DNA of 64,000 nucleotides, from positions 200,146 through 264,145 of the forward strand of contig UCAG01000002.1 in assembly GCA_900470285.1 (NCBI GenBank), written 5' to 3'. The notes below the pieces were generated by a model that ran no database searches, had not been told where the DNA came from, and was given only the letters and a program-made list of their open reading frames with translations. The DNA comes from Hyphomicrobiales bacterium. GTDB lineage: Bacteria; Pseudomonadota; Alphaproteobacteria; Rhizobiales; Rhizobiaceae. The translations under genes were made by a program, and so were the position numbers. This document shows positions 9,995 to 20,245 of the stretch, in pieces (the first letter of the stretch is position 1; every line of letters begins with the position of its first letter).

Positions 9995-10256
9995 AATATC
10001 CCTCAGCCTTGCACACTGAATGTCAGTTTTATGGCATCTGCATAACAGTCTTCAGAACCTATTCCAACCACCGGCTCGCACAAAGCATGCCCATACACGA
10101 CCGGAAACAGGATATATCCTCATAGACATATATTTATATCGGATATTGCTATTCAAGCCCAGTTAATAGCGCAAACAGAAAAAAATACCAGCTTTAATGG
10201 CTAAAAAGCCCGTATTTTTTCAATATTGTGATCAGAATCAGAAAAACACCTGACAC

Positions 10257-11549
10257 TCAGACAGGCTGATTTTGCAAAACAGCGATATAGAAGCCGTCTG
10301 TATCCGTGGAAAGCGGCGAGAAGACGGCACCGAAATCCGGATAATGTGGTTGTGCCAGATCAGTTATGCCGTTCCACAAATCAGCCATCGGCAGCGCTGT
10401 ATAATCAGAGTTCTCGCTTAAGAAACGGGCAACCTGCCGGTTATTCTCGGAGGCAAACAGCGAACAGGTCACATAAACCAGTCGACCGCCCGGTTTGACA
10501 TAATGTTTCGCTGCTTCCAGCACTTGCATCTGGTCAGCAACGCGGCGCTCAAGCTGCACATCCGTCAAACGCCATTTGGCATCAGGACGACGGCGCCATG
10601 TGCCGGAACCGGTGCAAGGCGCATCGGTCAGTACAATATCCATCAGACCTTTATAAGGCTCCAGATTTTCCGGTCGGTTATGCACCTGTGTATTGCGCAC
10701 GCCCGCGCGGCTCAGGCGATCATGAATCGGATTAAGGCGCGAGCGCTCGGCATCATAAGCATGGATCTGCCCTTTATTCTGCATCGCAGCGGCTAATGCC
10801 AGCGTCTTGCCACCGGCACCGGCACAGTAATCCATAACCTGCTGACCGGGCTGCGCACCGACCAGTTTCGCGGCAAGCTGCGAGCCTAAATCCTGCACCT
10901 CATACCAGCCATCGAGAAAAGCCTGCTCGGTCTGCACATTCGGATGGCGGCCCAGCGCACGTAAAGGCGGAATACGCACTGCTTCCGGCAGAAAAGGTGC
11001 GGCTTCTGCACCGGCGTTTTTCAGACCCTCCAGTGCGGCCAGCACCTTATCGCGATTGGTTTTCAGCGTATTGACCCGCAGATCAACCGGCGGGCGTGTG
11101 GCAAGTTCAGCGGCCTGTTCAACCCAGTTTTCACCAAACAAGGCTGAAAATTCCGGCACCCAGCTCTCAGCAATATCCGCACGGATATAATCCGGAGCAT
11201 CTGCCAGATCACGGCCTTCCCAAGCCTGCAAGCGCTCCGCTTCAAGCGGTGCCGGTGCAAATTTATCACCAGCCAGATTAGCTTCCAGCCATTCGCCGCC
11301 CATATCCTGATCGCTCAGGACAGAGGCATAAACCAGTGCGCGGGCATCCTGCGCATCCATCCGCCAGCCGAGAGAAAGTTTACGACGCAGAACATCATAG
11401 ACAAGATTACCGATCACAGCACGGTCGCCGGCACCAGCAAAACGGTGCGCTGCGCCCCAGTCTTTCAGCGCATCGGAAGCAGCACGGCTCTGGCGTTCAA
11501 TATCTTCCAGCACTTCTATCGCTGCCTGCAACCGTCCGCCCAAACGCAT
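10257..11549 (-). CDS. RsmB/NOP-type 16S rRNA cytosine-C5 methyltransferase
   Basis: A 430-residue S-adenosylmethionine-dependent RNA methyltransferase. The N-terminal quarter resembles the NusB/RsmB RNA-binding helical part, and the C-terminal Rossmann domain shows the SAM-binding DYCAGAGGKTLALA, then DIVLTDAPCTGSGTWRR with the release/catalytic Cys, and VYVTCSLF with the second Cys of m5C methyltransferases. It probably modifies 16S rRNA. The ATG at 11549 is preferred because AGGA lies upstream and homologues start MRLGGRLQAA; a GTG frame extends 14 codons more. Confidence 0.9.
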   Translation of the reverse strand: MRLGGRLQAAIEVLEDIERQSRAASDALKDWGAAHRFAGAGDRAVIGNLVYDVLRRKLSLGWRMDAQDARALVYASVLSDQDMGGEWLEANLAGDKFAPAPLEAERLQAWEGRDLADAPDYIRADIAESWVPEFSALFGENWVEQAAELATRPPVDLRVNTLKTNRDKVLAALEGLKNAGAEAAPFLPEAVRIPPLRALGRHPNVQTEQAFLDGWYEVQDLGSQLAAKLVGAQPGQQVMDYCAGAGGKTLALAAAMQNKGQIHAYDAERSRLNPIHDRLSRAGVRNTQVHNRPENLEPYKGLMDIVLTDAPCTGSGTWRRRPDAKWRLTDVQLERRVADQMQVLEAAKHYVKPGGRLVYVTCSLFASENNRQVARFLSENSDYTALPMADLWNGITDLAQPHYPDFGAVFSPLSTDTDGFYIAVLQNQPV

Positions 11550-11634
11550 CTTTACCGCTTTCCTGTCTGTATCTTGTTCATCTGTTCTCACCGCATAGCT
11601 TAAAATACGCCAAAGTGAAACGACCTGAACAAAA

Positions 11635-11672
11635 GAAAAAGCCGGAGCAGTGATACTCCGGCTTCTTTGTAT
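11635..11672 (-). terminator. Terminator of katA
   Basis: Read on the minus strand, GCCGGAG and CTCCGGC pair over an 8-base loop and are followed by TTTTTCTTTT. It begins 15 bases beyond the katA stop. Confidence 0.85.
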
Positions 11673-11686
11673 TGCGCTTTCAGCAC

Positions 11687-13186
11687 TTATTCAGCAGCAG
11701 TCTGCTTTTCCTCATTGGAAATCGTATTGGCTTCATAGCCATGCGCTTCTTTGAGGGCTGCACGGACACCGGCTTCATAATCCGGATGGATCAGTTTGAA
11801 ATGACCAAGCTGACGCTCAATGATAAAGCCCGGCACACCGCCCATTGCCGCAGCAATATTCGAGAACAGACGGCTCTTCTGACCTGCATCAAACAGGTTG
11901 AACAGCGCGCGCGGCTGCGAATAATCATCATTACCGATACGATGATTGTAACGATCAACGTCACCGGAAATTTTCAGCGGCGGCTCTTTCGCCGATGGCA
12001 GCTCAACCGGACCATTGAATGAATTCGGCTCATAATAAGCATCGGAATTTCCCGTTGCGATGCCGCCATAAGTATTCATCTGGCCATCGCGGTGATAGTG
12101 ATGCACCGGACAAGCAGGCTTATTCACCGGAATCTGCTCATAATGAGTGCCGAGACGATGACGATGGGCATCCGCATAGGAGAACACACGCGCCTGCAGC
12201 ATCTTATCCGGCGAATAGCCGATACCCGGCACGATATTCGACGGCGAGAAGGCAGCCTGCTCGATTTCCGCAAAATAATTATCAGCGTTACGGTTCAGCT
12301 CCATAATACCGATATCCATCACCGGATAATCCGTATGCGGCCAGACTTTGGTCAGATCGAACGGGTTATAAGGTGTTTTATCGGCATCGAGTTCAGGCAT
12401 GATCTGAACCTGCACCTTCCAGCGCGGGAACTCACCCTTTTCAATCGCACCAAACAGGTCGGCCTGTGTGGATTCGCGGGTCTGGCCGACAATTTTTTCT
12501 GCTTCTCCATTGGTCCAATGTTTATGGCCCTGCATGGTTTTGAAGTGGAATTTCACCCAATAGCGCTCACCGGCATCATTCCAGAACGAATAAGTATGCG
12601 AGCCGTAACCATTGATGTGACGTACATCAGTCGGCAAACCACGGTCAGACATCAGGATGGTCACCTGATGTAGGCTTTCCGGCGATAATGACCAGAAATC
12701 CCACATGGCTGTGGCAGAACGCATATTGGTTTTCGGATGACGCTTCTGGGTATGAATGAAATCAGGGAACTTCACCGGATCACGCACGAAGAAGACCGGC
12801 GTATTATTGCCAACCAGATCCCAATTGCCTTCTTCAGTATAGAACTTCAACGCAAAACCACGCACATCGCGCTCAGCATCTGCTGCACCGGCCTCACCGG
12901 CCACAGTAGAGAAACGCGCGATCATCGGGGTCTTCGCACCCGGTTGCAAAGCTTTGGCTTTGGTATATTTGGAAATGTCACCGGTAATGGTCAGTGTACC
13001 ATGAGCACCCCAGCCCTTGGCATGCACCGCACGCTCAGGAATACGCTCACGGTTCTGATGTGCCAGTTTTTCGATCAGCTGGTAATCGGTCATCAGGACA
13101 GGACCGCGCTCGCCTGCAGTCAGGGAATTCTGGTTATCCGGTATTGGTGAACCGGCACTGGTGGTCATAATCGGACGATCGGCCAT
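11687..13186 (-). CDS. katA: Catalase, monofunctional haem type
   Basis: A 499-residue small-subunit catalase that breaks down hydrogen peroxide. The distal histidine lies in [13 protein letters not shown] (His55), the distal Asn in [12 protein letters not shown], and the proximal Tyr in [14 protein letters not shown]. Length and the absence of a C-terminal flavodoxin-like domain place it with the small catalases. The ATG at 13186 is set by the ribosome binding site AAGGGAG; the longer open frame to 13249 has no family sequence. It is divergent from an OxyR gene, the usual arrangement for peroxide induction. No signal peptide is seen, so it is cytoplasmic as written, although Brucella catalase has been reported as periplasmic. 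Confidence 0.95.
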   Translation of the reverse strand: MADRPIMTTSAGSPIPDNQNSLTAGERGPVLMTDYQLIEKLAHQNRERIPERAVHAKGWGAHGTLTITGDISKYTKAKALQPGAKTPMIARFSTVAGEAGAADAERDVRGFALKFYTEEGNWDLVGNNTPVFFVRDPVKFPDFIHTQKRHPKTNMRSATAMWDFWSLSPESLHQVTILMSDRGLPTDVRHINGYGSHTYSFWNDAGERYWVKFHFKTMQGHKHWTNGEAEKIVGQTRESTQADLFGAIEKGEFPRWKVQVQIMPELDADKTPYNPFDLTKVWPHTDYPVMDIGIMELNRNADNYFAEIEQAAFSPSNIVPGIGYSPDKMLQARVFSYADAHRHRLGTHYEQIPVNKPACPVHHYHRDGQMNTYGGIATGNSDAYYEPNSFNGPVELPSAKEPPLKISGDVDRYNHRIGNDDYSQPRALFNLFDAGQKSRLFSNIAAAMGGVPGFIIERQLGHFKLIHPDYEAGVRAALKEAHGYEANTISNEEKQTAAE

Positions 13187-13378
13187 TTTTAACTCTCCCT
13201 TGTATGATTGGCTCTGTTTTGAAACATTATAAAAAAACCTGCATGACAAGATTATGACGGGCGCAGAACCACCATCAGGGATCCCGCACCAGTCAAAACA
13301 TGTATTAAATATTCAATTTCAATCGCTTAATCATATGCATTGATCAGAACTGAAATTGCATTCTCATGCTCCTTCTAA

Positions 13379-13394
13379 AGAATAGAGCTATTCT
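13379..13394. promoter_or_regulatory. Candidate OxyR operator in the katA-oxyR spacer
   Basis: AGAATAG and CTATTCT form perfect 7-base inverted arms around AG, containing the ATAG/CTAT half-sites typical of OxyR boxes. It lies 53 bases before the oxyR start and about 190 before katA. Binding is inferred only. Confidence 0.45.
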
Positions 13395-13446
13395 AACCAT
13401 AATTTCCAATTGAATTTCCTGCAATTATTGATAGGATTTTCTTATC

Positions 13447-14379
13447 ATGTTTACAGTCAAACAAATGCGTTATTTCGATGCGCTCGCCACTCATCTGCAT
13501 TTCCGCAAAGCAGCGGAAACGGTATTCGTTTCACAACCCGCTCTGTCCGCACAAATTGCGGAAATGGAAAATCTCGCGGGCAGCCCGCTCTTTGAACGCG
13601 CCAATAAAACGGTTCTGCTCACAGAACTCGGCCACACACTCTGGCCGCGCATTAAAGTGATTTTGCAGGAAATCCGTGCGCTGGAAGAACTAACCGAACA
13701 GAAAAGCGGTATTTTACAGTCACGGCTGCGGCTTGGCATCATCCCAACCATTGCCCCCTATTTGCTGCCGGATCTTATTCAGGCGCTAAAACAGCAATAT
13801 CCGGCACTGACGCTGGAACTGCGCGAGGCACTGACCGACAAGCTGCTGGAAGAATTGCGCAATGGTGAACTCGATGCGGTGATTGCCGCTATGCCGGTGC
13901 ATGATCCCTATCTGACGGGTAAACACTTGTTTGATGACCGGTTTCTGATTGCCACTTCCAGCAATAATAATGATGTCCTGCCCTCACCACTCACGCAGGG
14001 CAATGCAGCATTGGAAAAACTGCTGCTACTTGAGGAAGGCCATTGCCTGCGCGATCAGGCACTTGAGGTCTGCGCTCTTCCGCGCGAGCGTACACTGGTG
14101 AATTTCGGTGCAACGAGCATGGCCACGCTGCTGCAAATGGTCAGCAATGATATGGGACTGACACTGATACCGGAAATCGCCATCCGCTCTGAGGTTCCGC
14201 ATAAACGCATCCGCATTGTACCGTTCTCGGATGATTGTCCGAAACGTCAAGTTGGTCTGTTCTGGCGTAAACAGAGCCTGCGCTTAGCTGATTTTAACGC
14301 TCTGGCTGAACTGGCCAGACAAGCAGCACAGCCTTTACTGCTTTCAGATAATGAAATCACCCAGCTTCCCAAGCAATAA
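13447..14379 (+). CDS. oxyR: Peroxide-sensing LysR-family regulator OxyR
   Basis: A 310-residue LysR protein. The winged-helix N-terminus (residues 1-60: MRYFDALATHLHFRKAAE, VSQPALSAQI) is followed by the effector domain. The peroxide-sensing cysteines are both present at Cys200 and Cys209 in GHCLRDQALEVC, nine residues apart exactly as in E. coli OxyR, so disulfide activation is expected. It probably activates the divergent katA and controls itself. The ATG is preceded only by a distant AGGA, suggesting modest translation. Confidence 0.94.
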   Translation: MFTVKQMRYFDALATHLHFRKAAETVFVSQPALSAQIAEMENLAGSPLFERANKTVLLTELGHTLWPRIKVILQEIRALEELTEQKSGILQSRLRLGIIPTIAPYLLPDLIQALKQQYPALTLELREALTDKLLEELRNGELDAVIAAMPVHDPYLTGKHLFDDRFLIATSSNNNDVLPSPLTQGNAALEKLLLLEEGHCLRDQALEVCALPRERTLVNFGATSMATLLQMVSNDMGLTLIPEIAIRSEVPHKRIRIVPFSDDCPKRQVGLFWRKQSLRLADFNALAELARQAAQPLLLSDNEITQLPKQ

Positions 14380-14406
14380 AAAAGGCCGGTTAAACCGGCC
14401 TTTTCG
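14378..14406. terminator. Bidirectional terminator between oxyR and guaB
   Basis: AAAAGGCCGGTT pairs with AACCGGCCTTTT over a very short loop, with A-rich and T-rich flanks on either side. It serves the two convergent genes. Confidence 0.85.
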
Positions 14407-14414
14407 TATTCGTC

Positions 14415-16022
<1,608 letters not shown>

Positions 16023-16063
16023 CTATTCGTGAAAATCGCGTAAATTTTACCAGATCTTGTGTA

Positions 16064-16172
16064 ATTAGAGCGGCTTCCGTTATGACTGAATCGTTGGAGC
16101 CGCTCTAATTATTTATTTCTACGCATTTGCCTCACGCAAAACCGGTTCCCACTTTTGCTGGAAATGCTTTAA
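16064..16172. repeat. Dispersed intergenic palindromic repeat, copy 1
   Basis: Contains AGAGCGGCT...AGCCGCTCT as an inverted pair at the left, then TTTCTACGCATTTGC, AAAACCGGTTCCCACTTTTG and the end CTGGAAATGCTTTA. Read on the other strand the right part is the well-known rhizobial form with CAAAAGTGGGAACCGGTTTT. The same layout recurs at 36026, 38071, 40818 and 46591. Confidence 0.8.
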
Positions 16173-16175
16173 GCC

Positions 16176-16859
16176 TTAATTACAGCTAAAGTGGCGGCTG
16201 AATTCCTTCCGTCCTGCCGATGTAAAATGCAAGGCACGCCCCTGTTCGCGGCGCAACCAGTTGCGCTCCAGCATCATATTCAGCATTGCCGCACCCAGCG
16301 CACCACCAAGATGATGGCGGCGCTCACTCCAGTCCAGACAATGCAGACAAAGCGGACGGCGTTTACTTTCCAGCGACTTCAACTCAAGCCCTAATCCACT
16401 GAAAAACTCTCGTCCCTCAGAAGTCAGTTGCAAATCTTCCTGCTCTGAAACCTCAAGATAATTACGCGCCGTCAGGCCGTTGAACAGCGTGACACCCGCC
16501 TCACCCGCCAGATGATCGTAGCAAATCCGCGCCTCACGCAAGGCTGCATCTTTAGGCCCTGTACGCACCCGCACAGCGCCCGTGCGTTGCGCCAACCCCA
16601 TCAAGGCTTCCAACACCTGCGCCACATCCGTGCCGGACAGGCGAAAATAGCGATGACGTCCTTGTTTTTCAGCCGTGAGCAAACCGGCGTCACTCAATTT
16701 AGTGAGATGTCCGCTGGCTGTCTGCACGGTGACGCCAGCCACGCCTGCCAGTTCACTGACCGTCAAAGCACGGCCATCCATCAGCGCAGTGAGGATGTTT
16801 GCGCGAGCGGGGTCGCCGATCAATGCAGCGACAGAAGCTATAACAGGACCATCTTTCAT
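16176..16859 (-). CDS. ArsR-type winged-helix transcriptional regulator
   Basis: A 227-residue regulator. The N-terminal ArsR-type helix-turn-helix (IGDPARANILTALMDG, LAGVAGVTVQTASGHLTKL, then the wing GRHRYFRL) is at residues 5-85. The C-terminal 140 residues form an additional domain with CLHCLDWSERRHHLGG, whose Cys-x2-Cys and His residues could bind a metal or thiol ligand; I do not recognise an established ligand. It is divergent from the monooxygenase-fold gene and fdhA, which it probably represses. The ATG at 16859 lies 76 bases from the opposite gene; a TTG ten codons upstream is an alternative. Confidence 0.85.
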   Translation of the reverse strand: MKDGPVIASVAALIGDPARANILTALMDGRALTVSELAGVAGVTVQTASGHLTKLSDAGLLTAEKQGRHRYFRLSGTDVAQVLEALMGLAQRTGAVRVRTGPKDAALREARICYDHLAGEAGVTLFNGLTARNYLEVSEQEDLQLTSEGREFFSGLGLELKSLESKRRPLCLHCLDWSERRHHLGGALGAAMLNMMLERNWLRREQGRALHFTSAGRKEFSRHFSCN

Positions 16860-16935
16860 AGTTCGATGATAACCGAAGCATTGATGCAACTCAATGGGGT
16901 ATTTGCCTGCTCAGAAACGAACTAGGAGACTCCCC

Positions 16936-17295
16936 ATGATCGCCGTTATCTTTGAAGTTTTCCCCGCCCGCGGACAGAAAAACACCTATCTGGACATTGC
17001 CGCCAGCCTGAAAGAGAAGTTGCAACAGATTGACGGGTTTATCTCCGTTGAGCGTTTTCAGAGCCTGAGTGATCCGGACAAAATTCTCTCCCTCTCCTTC
17101 TTCCGTGATGAAGAAGCCGTGAAAAACTGGCGTTCAAGCTTCATGCACCGCTCGGCGCAAGCTGCGGGGCGCAGCGGTGTTTTTGCCGATTACCGGCTGC
17201 GGGTGGCAGATGTTACCCGCGATTACGGCTTAAACAGCCGCACACAGGCACCGCAGGACAGCCGCAGCTTTCATCATGAGCGGGAACTGGCCTGA
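16936..17295 (+). CDS. Antibiotic biosynthesis monooxygenase (ABM) family protein
   Basis: A 119-residue ferredoxin-like fold protein. The ABM domain covers about residues 1-95, with YLDIAASLKEKLQQIDGFISVERFQS and the aromatic WR...FMHRSAQ helix. Proteins of this family oxidise quinols or similar small molecules without cofactors, but many have no assigned substrate. The ATG is fixed by AGGAGACTCCCC. It is divergent from the ArsR regulator and followed after 154 bases by fdhA, suggesting a joint response to an electrophile such as formaldehyde or a quinone. That role is inference. Confidence 0.8.
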   Translation: MIAVIFEVFPARGQKNTYLDIAASLKEKLQQIDGFISVERFQSLSDPDKILSLSFFRDEEAVKNWRSSFMHRSAQAAGRSGVFADYRLRVADVTRDYGLNSRTQAPQDSRSFHHERELA

Positions 17296-17449
17296 CCGCA
17301 AAACATCAGCCTGCCCATTCACCACATTAGATGTCGCGTCCAGAACGATATCTCATCAAACTTGGCATACACTTTGGCCAGCATTGCAAAGACCTTCATC
17401 CACTATTCGCACATTTATTCATCTGGTGATTTATCTGGGAGGAAAATCC

Positions 17450-18640
17450 ATGAGCAGTAACCGTGGTGTCGTTTATACGGGTCCGGGACAGGTTGAAGTA
17501 CAGAATATCGCAGATCCGGTTTTTGCCGACCCGACAGGACGCAAGATCGAACATGCGGTGATCCTCAAAGTCATTACAACGAATATTTGCGGCTCTGATC
17601 AGCACATGGTGCGCGGCCGCACCACAGCGGAAGCGGGTCTTGTTCTCGGCCATGAAATCACCGGTGAAGTGATTGAAAAAGGCGCGGATGTTGAAATGCT
17701 GGAGATCGGCGATATCGTCTCCGTACCATTCAACGTGGCCTGCGGCCGTTGCCGCACCTGCCGCGCGCAGGATACCGGCGTATGTCTCACCGTTAATCCA
17801 TCCCGTGCCGGTGGTGCTTATGGCTATGTCGATATGGGCGGCTGGATCGGCGGTCAGGCCAAATATGTCACCATTCCTTATGCCGATTTTAACCTGCTGA
17901 AAATTCCGGATCGCGACCGTGCGCTGGCCAAAATTCGCGATCTGACCATGCTGTCCGATATTCTTCCAACCGGCTTCCACGGCGCAGTTAAAGCCGGTGT
18001 CGGCGTTGGTTCGATTGTTTATGTGGCCGGTGCAGGCCCTGTCGGTCTGGCAGCTGCAGCCTCTGCCCGTATTCTCGGTGCAGCCGTGGTGATGATCGGC
18101 GACTTCAACAAAGAACGCCTTGCCCATGCCAAGAGAGTCGGCTTTGAGCCGGTTGATCTCTCAGCTTCCGACCGTCTTGGCGATCTGATTGCCGATATTA
18201 CCGGCAGCAATGAAGTCGACAGTGCCATTGATGCTGTGGGCTTTGAAGCACGCGGCCATGCAGGCGGCGAGCAACCGGCAATTGTTCTCAATCAGATGAT
18301 GGAGATCACCCGCGCGGCTGGCAATATCGGTATTCCGGGGCTCTATGTGACCGAAGATCCGGGTGCAGTGGACAAAGCCGCCAAAGTTGGCAGCCTTTCC
18401 TTACGCTTCGGCCTCGGCTGGGCAAAAGCACAGAGCTTCCACACCGGCCAGACACCAGTGCTGAAATATAATCGCCAGCTGATGCAGGCCATTCTCCACG
18501 ACCGGCTGAATATTGCGGAAATCGTCAATGCGCAGCTGATCTCGCTGGATGACGCACCGAAAGGCTATGAAAGCTTTGATCAGGGTGCCGCGAAGAAATT
18601 CGTCATCGACCCGCATGGCGATCTACTGAAATCAGCCTGA
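17450..18640 (+). CDS. fdhA: Glutathione-independent formaldehyde dehydrogenase
   Basis: A 396-residue zinc- and NAD-dependent dehydrogenase closely matching the Pseudomonas putida enzyme that oxidises formaldehyde to formate without glutathione. Visible are the catalytic zinc residues Cys47 (TNICGSDQH) and His68 (GHEITGEV), the structural zinc cluster Cys98, 101, 104 and 112 (CGRCRTC...GVC), the Rossmann VYVAGAGPVGLAA, and the family end FVIDPHGD. The start ATG follows GGGAGGA. The open frame upstream to 17276 overlaps the preceding gene and is not part of the protein. Formate made here could feed formate dehydrogenase, whose maturation factor fdhD is also in the window, though far away. Confidence 0.95.
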   Translation: MSSNRGVVYTGPGQVEVQNIADPVFADPTGRKIEHAVILKVITTNICGSDQHMVRGRTTAEAGLVLGHEITGEVIEKGADVEMLEIGDIVSVPFNVACGRCRTCRAQDTGVCLTVNPSRAGGAYGYVDMGGWIGGQAKYVTIPYADFNLLKIPDRDRALAKIRDLTMLSDILPTGFHGAVKAGVGVGSIVYVAGAGPVGLAAAASARILGAAVVMIGDFNKERLAHAKRVGFEPVDLSASDRLGDLIADITGSNEVDSAIDAVGFEARGHAGGEQPAIVLNQMMEITRAAGNIGIPGLYVTEDPGAVDKAAKVGSLSLRFGLGWAKAQSFHTGQTPVLKYNRQLMQAILHDRLNIAEIVNAQLISLDDAPKGYESFDQGAAKKFVIDPHGDLLKSA

Positions 18641-18658
18641 GAATGATTTGATACGAAA

Positions 18659-18696
18659 CAGCCCCGCATGATAGCTCATGCGGGGCTGTTTTTTGT
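18659..18696 (+). terminator. Terminator of fdhA
   Basis: AGCCCCGCATG and CATGCGGGGCT pair over a six-base loop and are followed by GTTTTTTG. It lies 20 bases past the fdhA stop. Confidence 0.85.
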
Positions 18697-18699
18697 TTC

Positions 18700-18796
18700 C
18701 GTCTCTTCGAGGTACCTTTAAATTTACGCCTCTTCGAGGCCTTTTCTTAGTTCACGCCTCTTCGAGGCTTCTTTTATTTCACGCCTCTTCGAGGCT
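18700..18796 (-). repeat. Tandem copies of the livF 3' end (four units)
   Basis: On the minus strand AGCCTCGAAGAGGCGTGA, which is the last five codons and stop of livF (SLEEA-stop), recurs after 27 bases, again after 27-28 in the form GCCTCGAAGAGGCGTAA, and a fourth time decayed as CCTCGAAGAG. Spacers are A-rich. Each unit can fold as GCCTC-GAA-GAGGC. The first repeats are in the same reading frame as livF. Confidence 0.9.
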
Positions 18797-19498
18797 GGCA
18801 CCAAGAAACAGCTGCCCGACACGCGGATCAGCCAGCAACGCATCTGCCTTGTTATGCATCCGTGTCTGCCCCTGCTCCAGCACCAAACCATAGTCAGACA
18901 TCGCCAGTGCCGCCTTGGCATTCTGCTCAACCATCAGCACCGTCACGCCTTCATCGCGCAGACGGATCAGCGTACGGAATGTCTCGCTCACCATTTGCGG
19001 TGACAGGCCAATGGACGGTTCATCAATCAGGATCAGTTTCGGATCAAGCAGCAGTGCGCGGGCAATTTCCAGCTGCTTCTGCTGACCACCGGAGAGTGTA
19101 ATCGCTTGCTGATTGGCTTTCTCTTTGAGGATCGGAAATTGCTCCATCACCTCATCAATGCGGCGTGCAACCCTGCTCTGATCCGGTGCGGAAATACCGC
19201 CGATCTCCAGATTATGCTTCACCGATAGCATAGGAAACAGGTTACGCCCCTGCGGCACATAACTCACGCCATGAGCCAGCATTTTTGCAGGCGCCTGCCC
19301 TGTCACATCCTTGCCGTTGAGCAGAACCTGACCTGAGCGGATATTCAGAAGGCCGAAAATCGCTTTAAAAACCGTAGACTTGCCCGCACCATTAGGGCCG
19401 ATCACTGTGGTGATCGTGCCTTTTTCAATGCGAAAAGACGTACCGTTGAGAATGGTCATTTTGCCGTAGCCGCCAAAGACCTGTTTCAGTTCCAGCAT
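18779..19498 (-). CDS. livF: Branched-chain amino acid ABC transporter, ATPase LivF
   Basis: A 239-residue ABC ATPase of the LivF class. Walker A GPNGAGKST, the signature LSGGQQKQLEIARAL, Walker B LILIDEPSIGL and the switch His region (MVEQN) are all visible. It pairs with LivG to power uptake through LivH-LivM. It is the last gene of the operon, three bases after livG. Its C-terminal codons (SLEEA) and stop are repeated downstream as short hairpin units. Confidence 0.94.
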   Translation of the reverse strand: MLELKQVFGGYGKMTILNGTSFRIEKGTITTVIGPNGAGKSTVFKAIFGLLNIRSGQVLLNGKDVTGQAPAKMLAHGVSYVPQGRNLFPMLSVKHNLEIGGISAPDQSRVARRIDEVMEQFPILKEKANQQAITLSGGQQKQLEIARALLLDPKLILIDEPSIGLSPQMVSETFRTLIRLRDEGVTVLMVEQNAKAALAMSDYGLVLEQGQTRMHNKADALLADPRVGQLFLGASLEEA

Positions 19499-19501
19499 GG
19501 C

Positions 19502-20245
19502 TCAGCCTCCCAGATAGGCTTCAATGACGTCCGGATTGTTACGCACAGTTTCCGGATCGCCTTCGGCAATGATACGCCCGTTTGCCAGCACAATAATGCG
19601 CGTGCAGAGCGACATGACAAATTCCATATTATGCTCGATCACAACAAAGGTTGCTCCGCGCTCACGGTTGAACGCCTTGAGCCGCTCTTTGAGGTCGGCC
19701 AGCATGGTGAGATTAACCCCGCCTGCGGGTTCATCCAGCATCACCAGCTTCGGCCCCGCCATAAAGGCCATAGCCGCGTCGAGCAATTTCTGCTGCCCGT
19801 AAGACAGAGAACCTGCTTTTTCATGGGTCTGATGTGTGAGACGGAAGAACTCGATCATCGTCTTCGCTTCTTCAGTCAAACCGGCATCCGGACGACCGAA
19901 CAAACGCGACAGCATCGAGCCTTTATGCTCCTGACCGGCCAGAATGATATTATCCAGCACGCTCATATCCGGAAACACCTGCAGCATCTGGAAGGTGCGG
20001 CCGACGCCGAGCTTATTGAGATCGCTTGGGCGTTTGCCCGCAACATTCTGCCCGTCCACCAGCACCGTGCCATTTGTGGCAGGCAATTGCCCGAGAATAC
20101 AGTTGAACAAAGTGGATTTGCCACTGCCGTTCGGCCCGATCAGGCCGAGGATTTCCCCTTCATACACCTCAAAGGATACATCATCCACAGCGGTGACCCC
20201 GCCGAAATTCTTGCTCAGATTACGCACGGAAAGAACGGGATTCAT
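19502..20245 (-). CDS. livG: Branched-chain amino acid ABC transporter, ATPase LivG
   Basis: A 247-residue ABC ATPase with Walker A GPNGSGKST, signature LSYGQQKLLDAAMA, Walker B LVMLDEPAGGV and VIEHNMEFV, plus the LivG-specific C-terminal segment ending NPDVIEAYLGG. The ATG at 20245 follows GGGGAGAAAAACC and overlaps the livM stop by four bases, which indicates translational coupling; the frame to 20290 lies inside livM. Confidence 0.94.
   Translation of the reverse strand: MNPVLSVRNLSKNFGGVTAVDDVSFEVYEGEILGLIGPNGSGKSTLFNCILGQLPATNGTVLVDGQNVAGKRPSDLNKLGVGRTFQMLQVFPDMSVLDNIILAGQEHKGSMLSRLFGRPDAGLTEEAKTMIEFFRLTHQTHEKAGSLSYGQQKLLDAAMAFMAGPKLVMLDEPAGGVNLTMLADLKERLKAFNRERGATFVVIEHNMEFVMSLCTRIIVLANGRIIAEGDPETVRNNPDVIEAYLGG

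Noticed and set aside
18700-18796. CRISPR array
   Set aside because: Units are short (about 18 bases), spacers are 9-10 A-rich bases, the units match the end of livF, and no cas gene is present.
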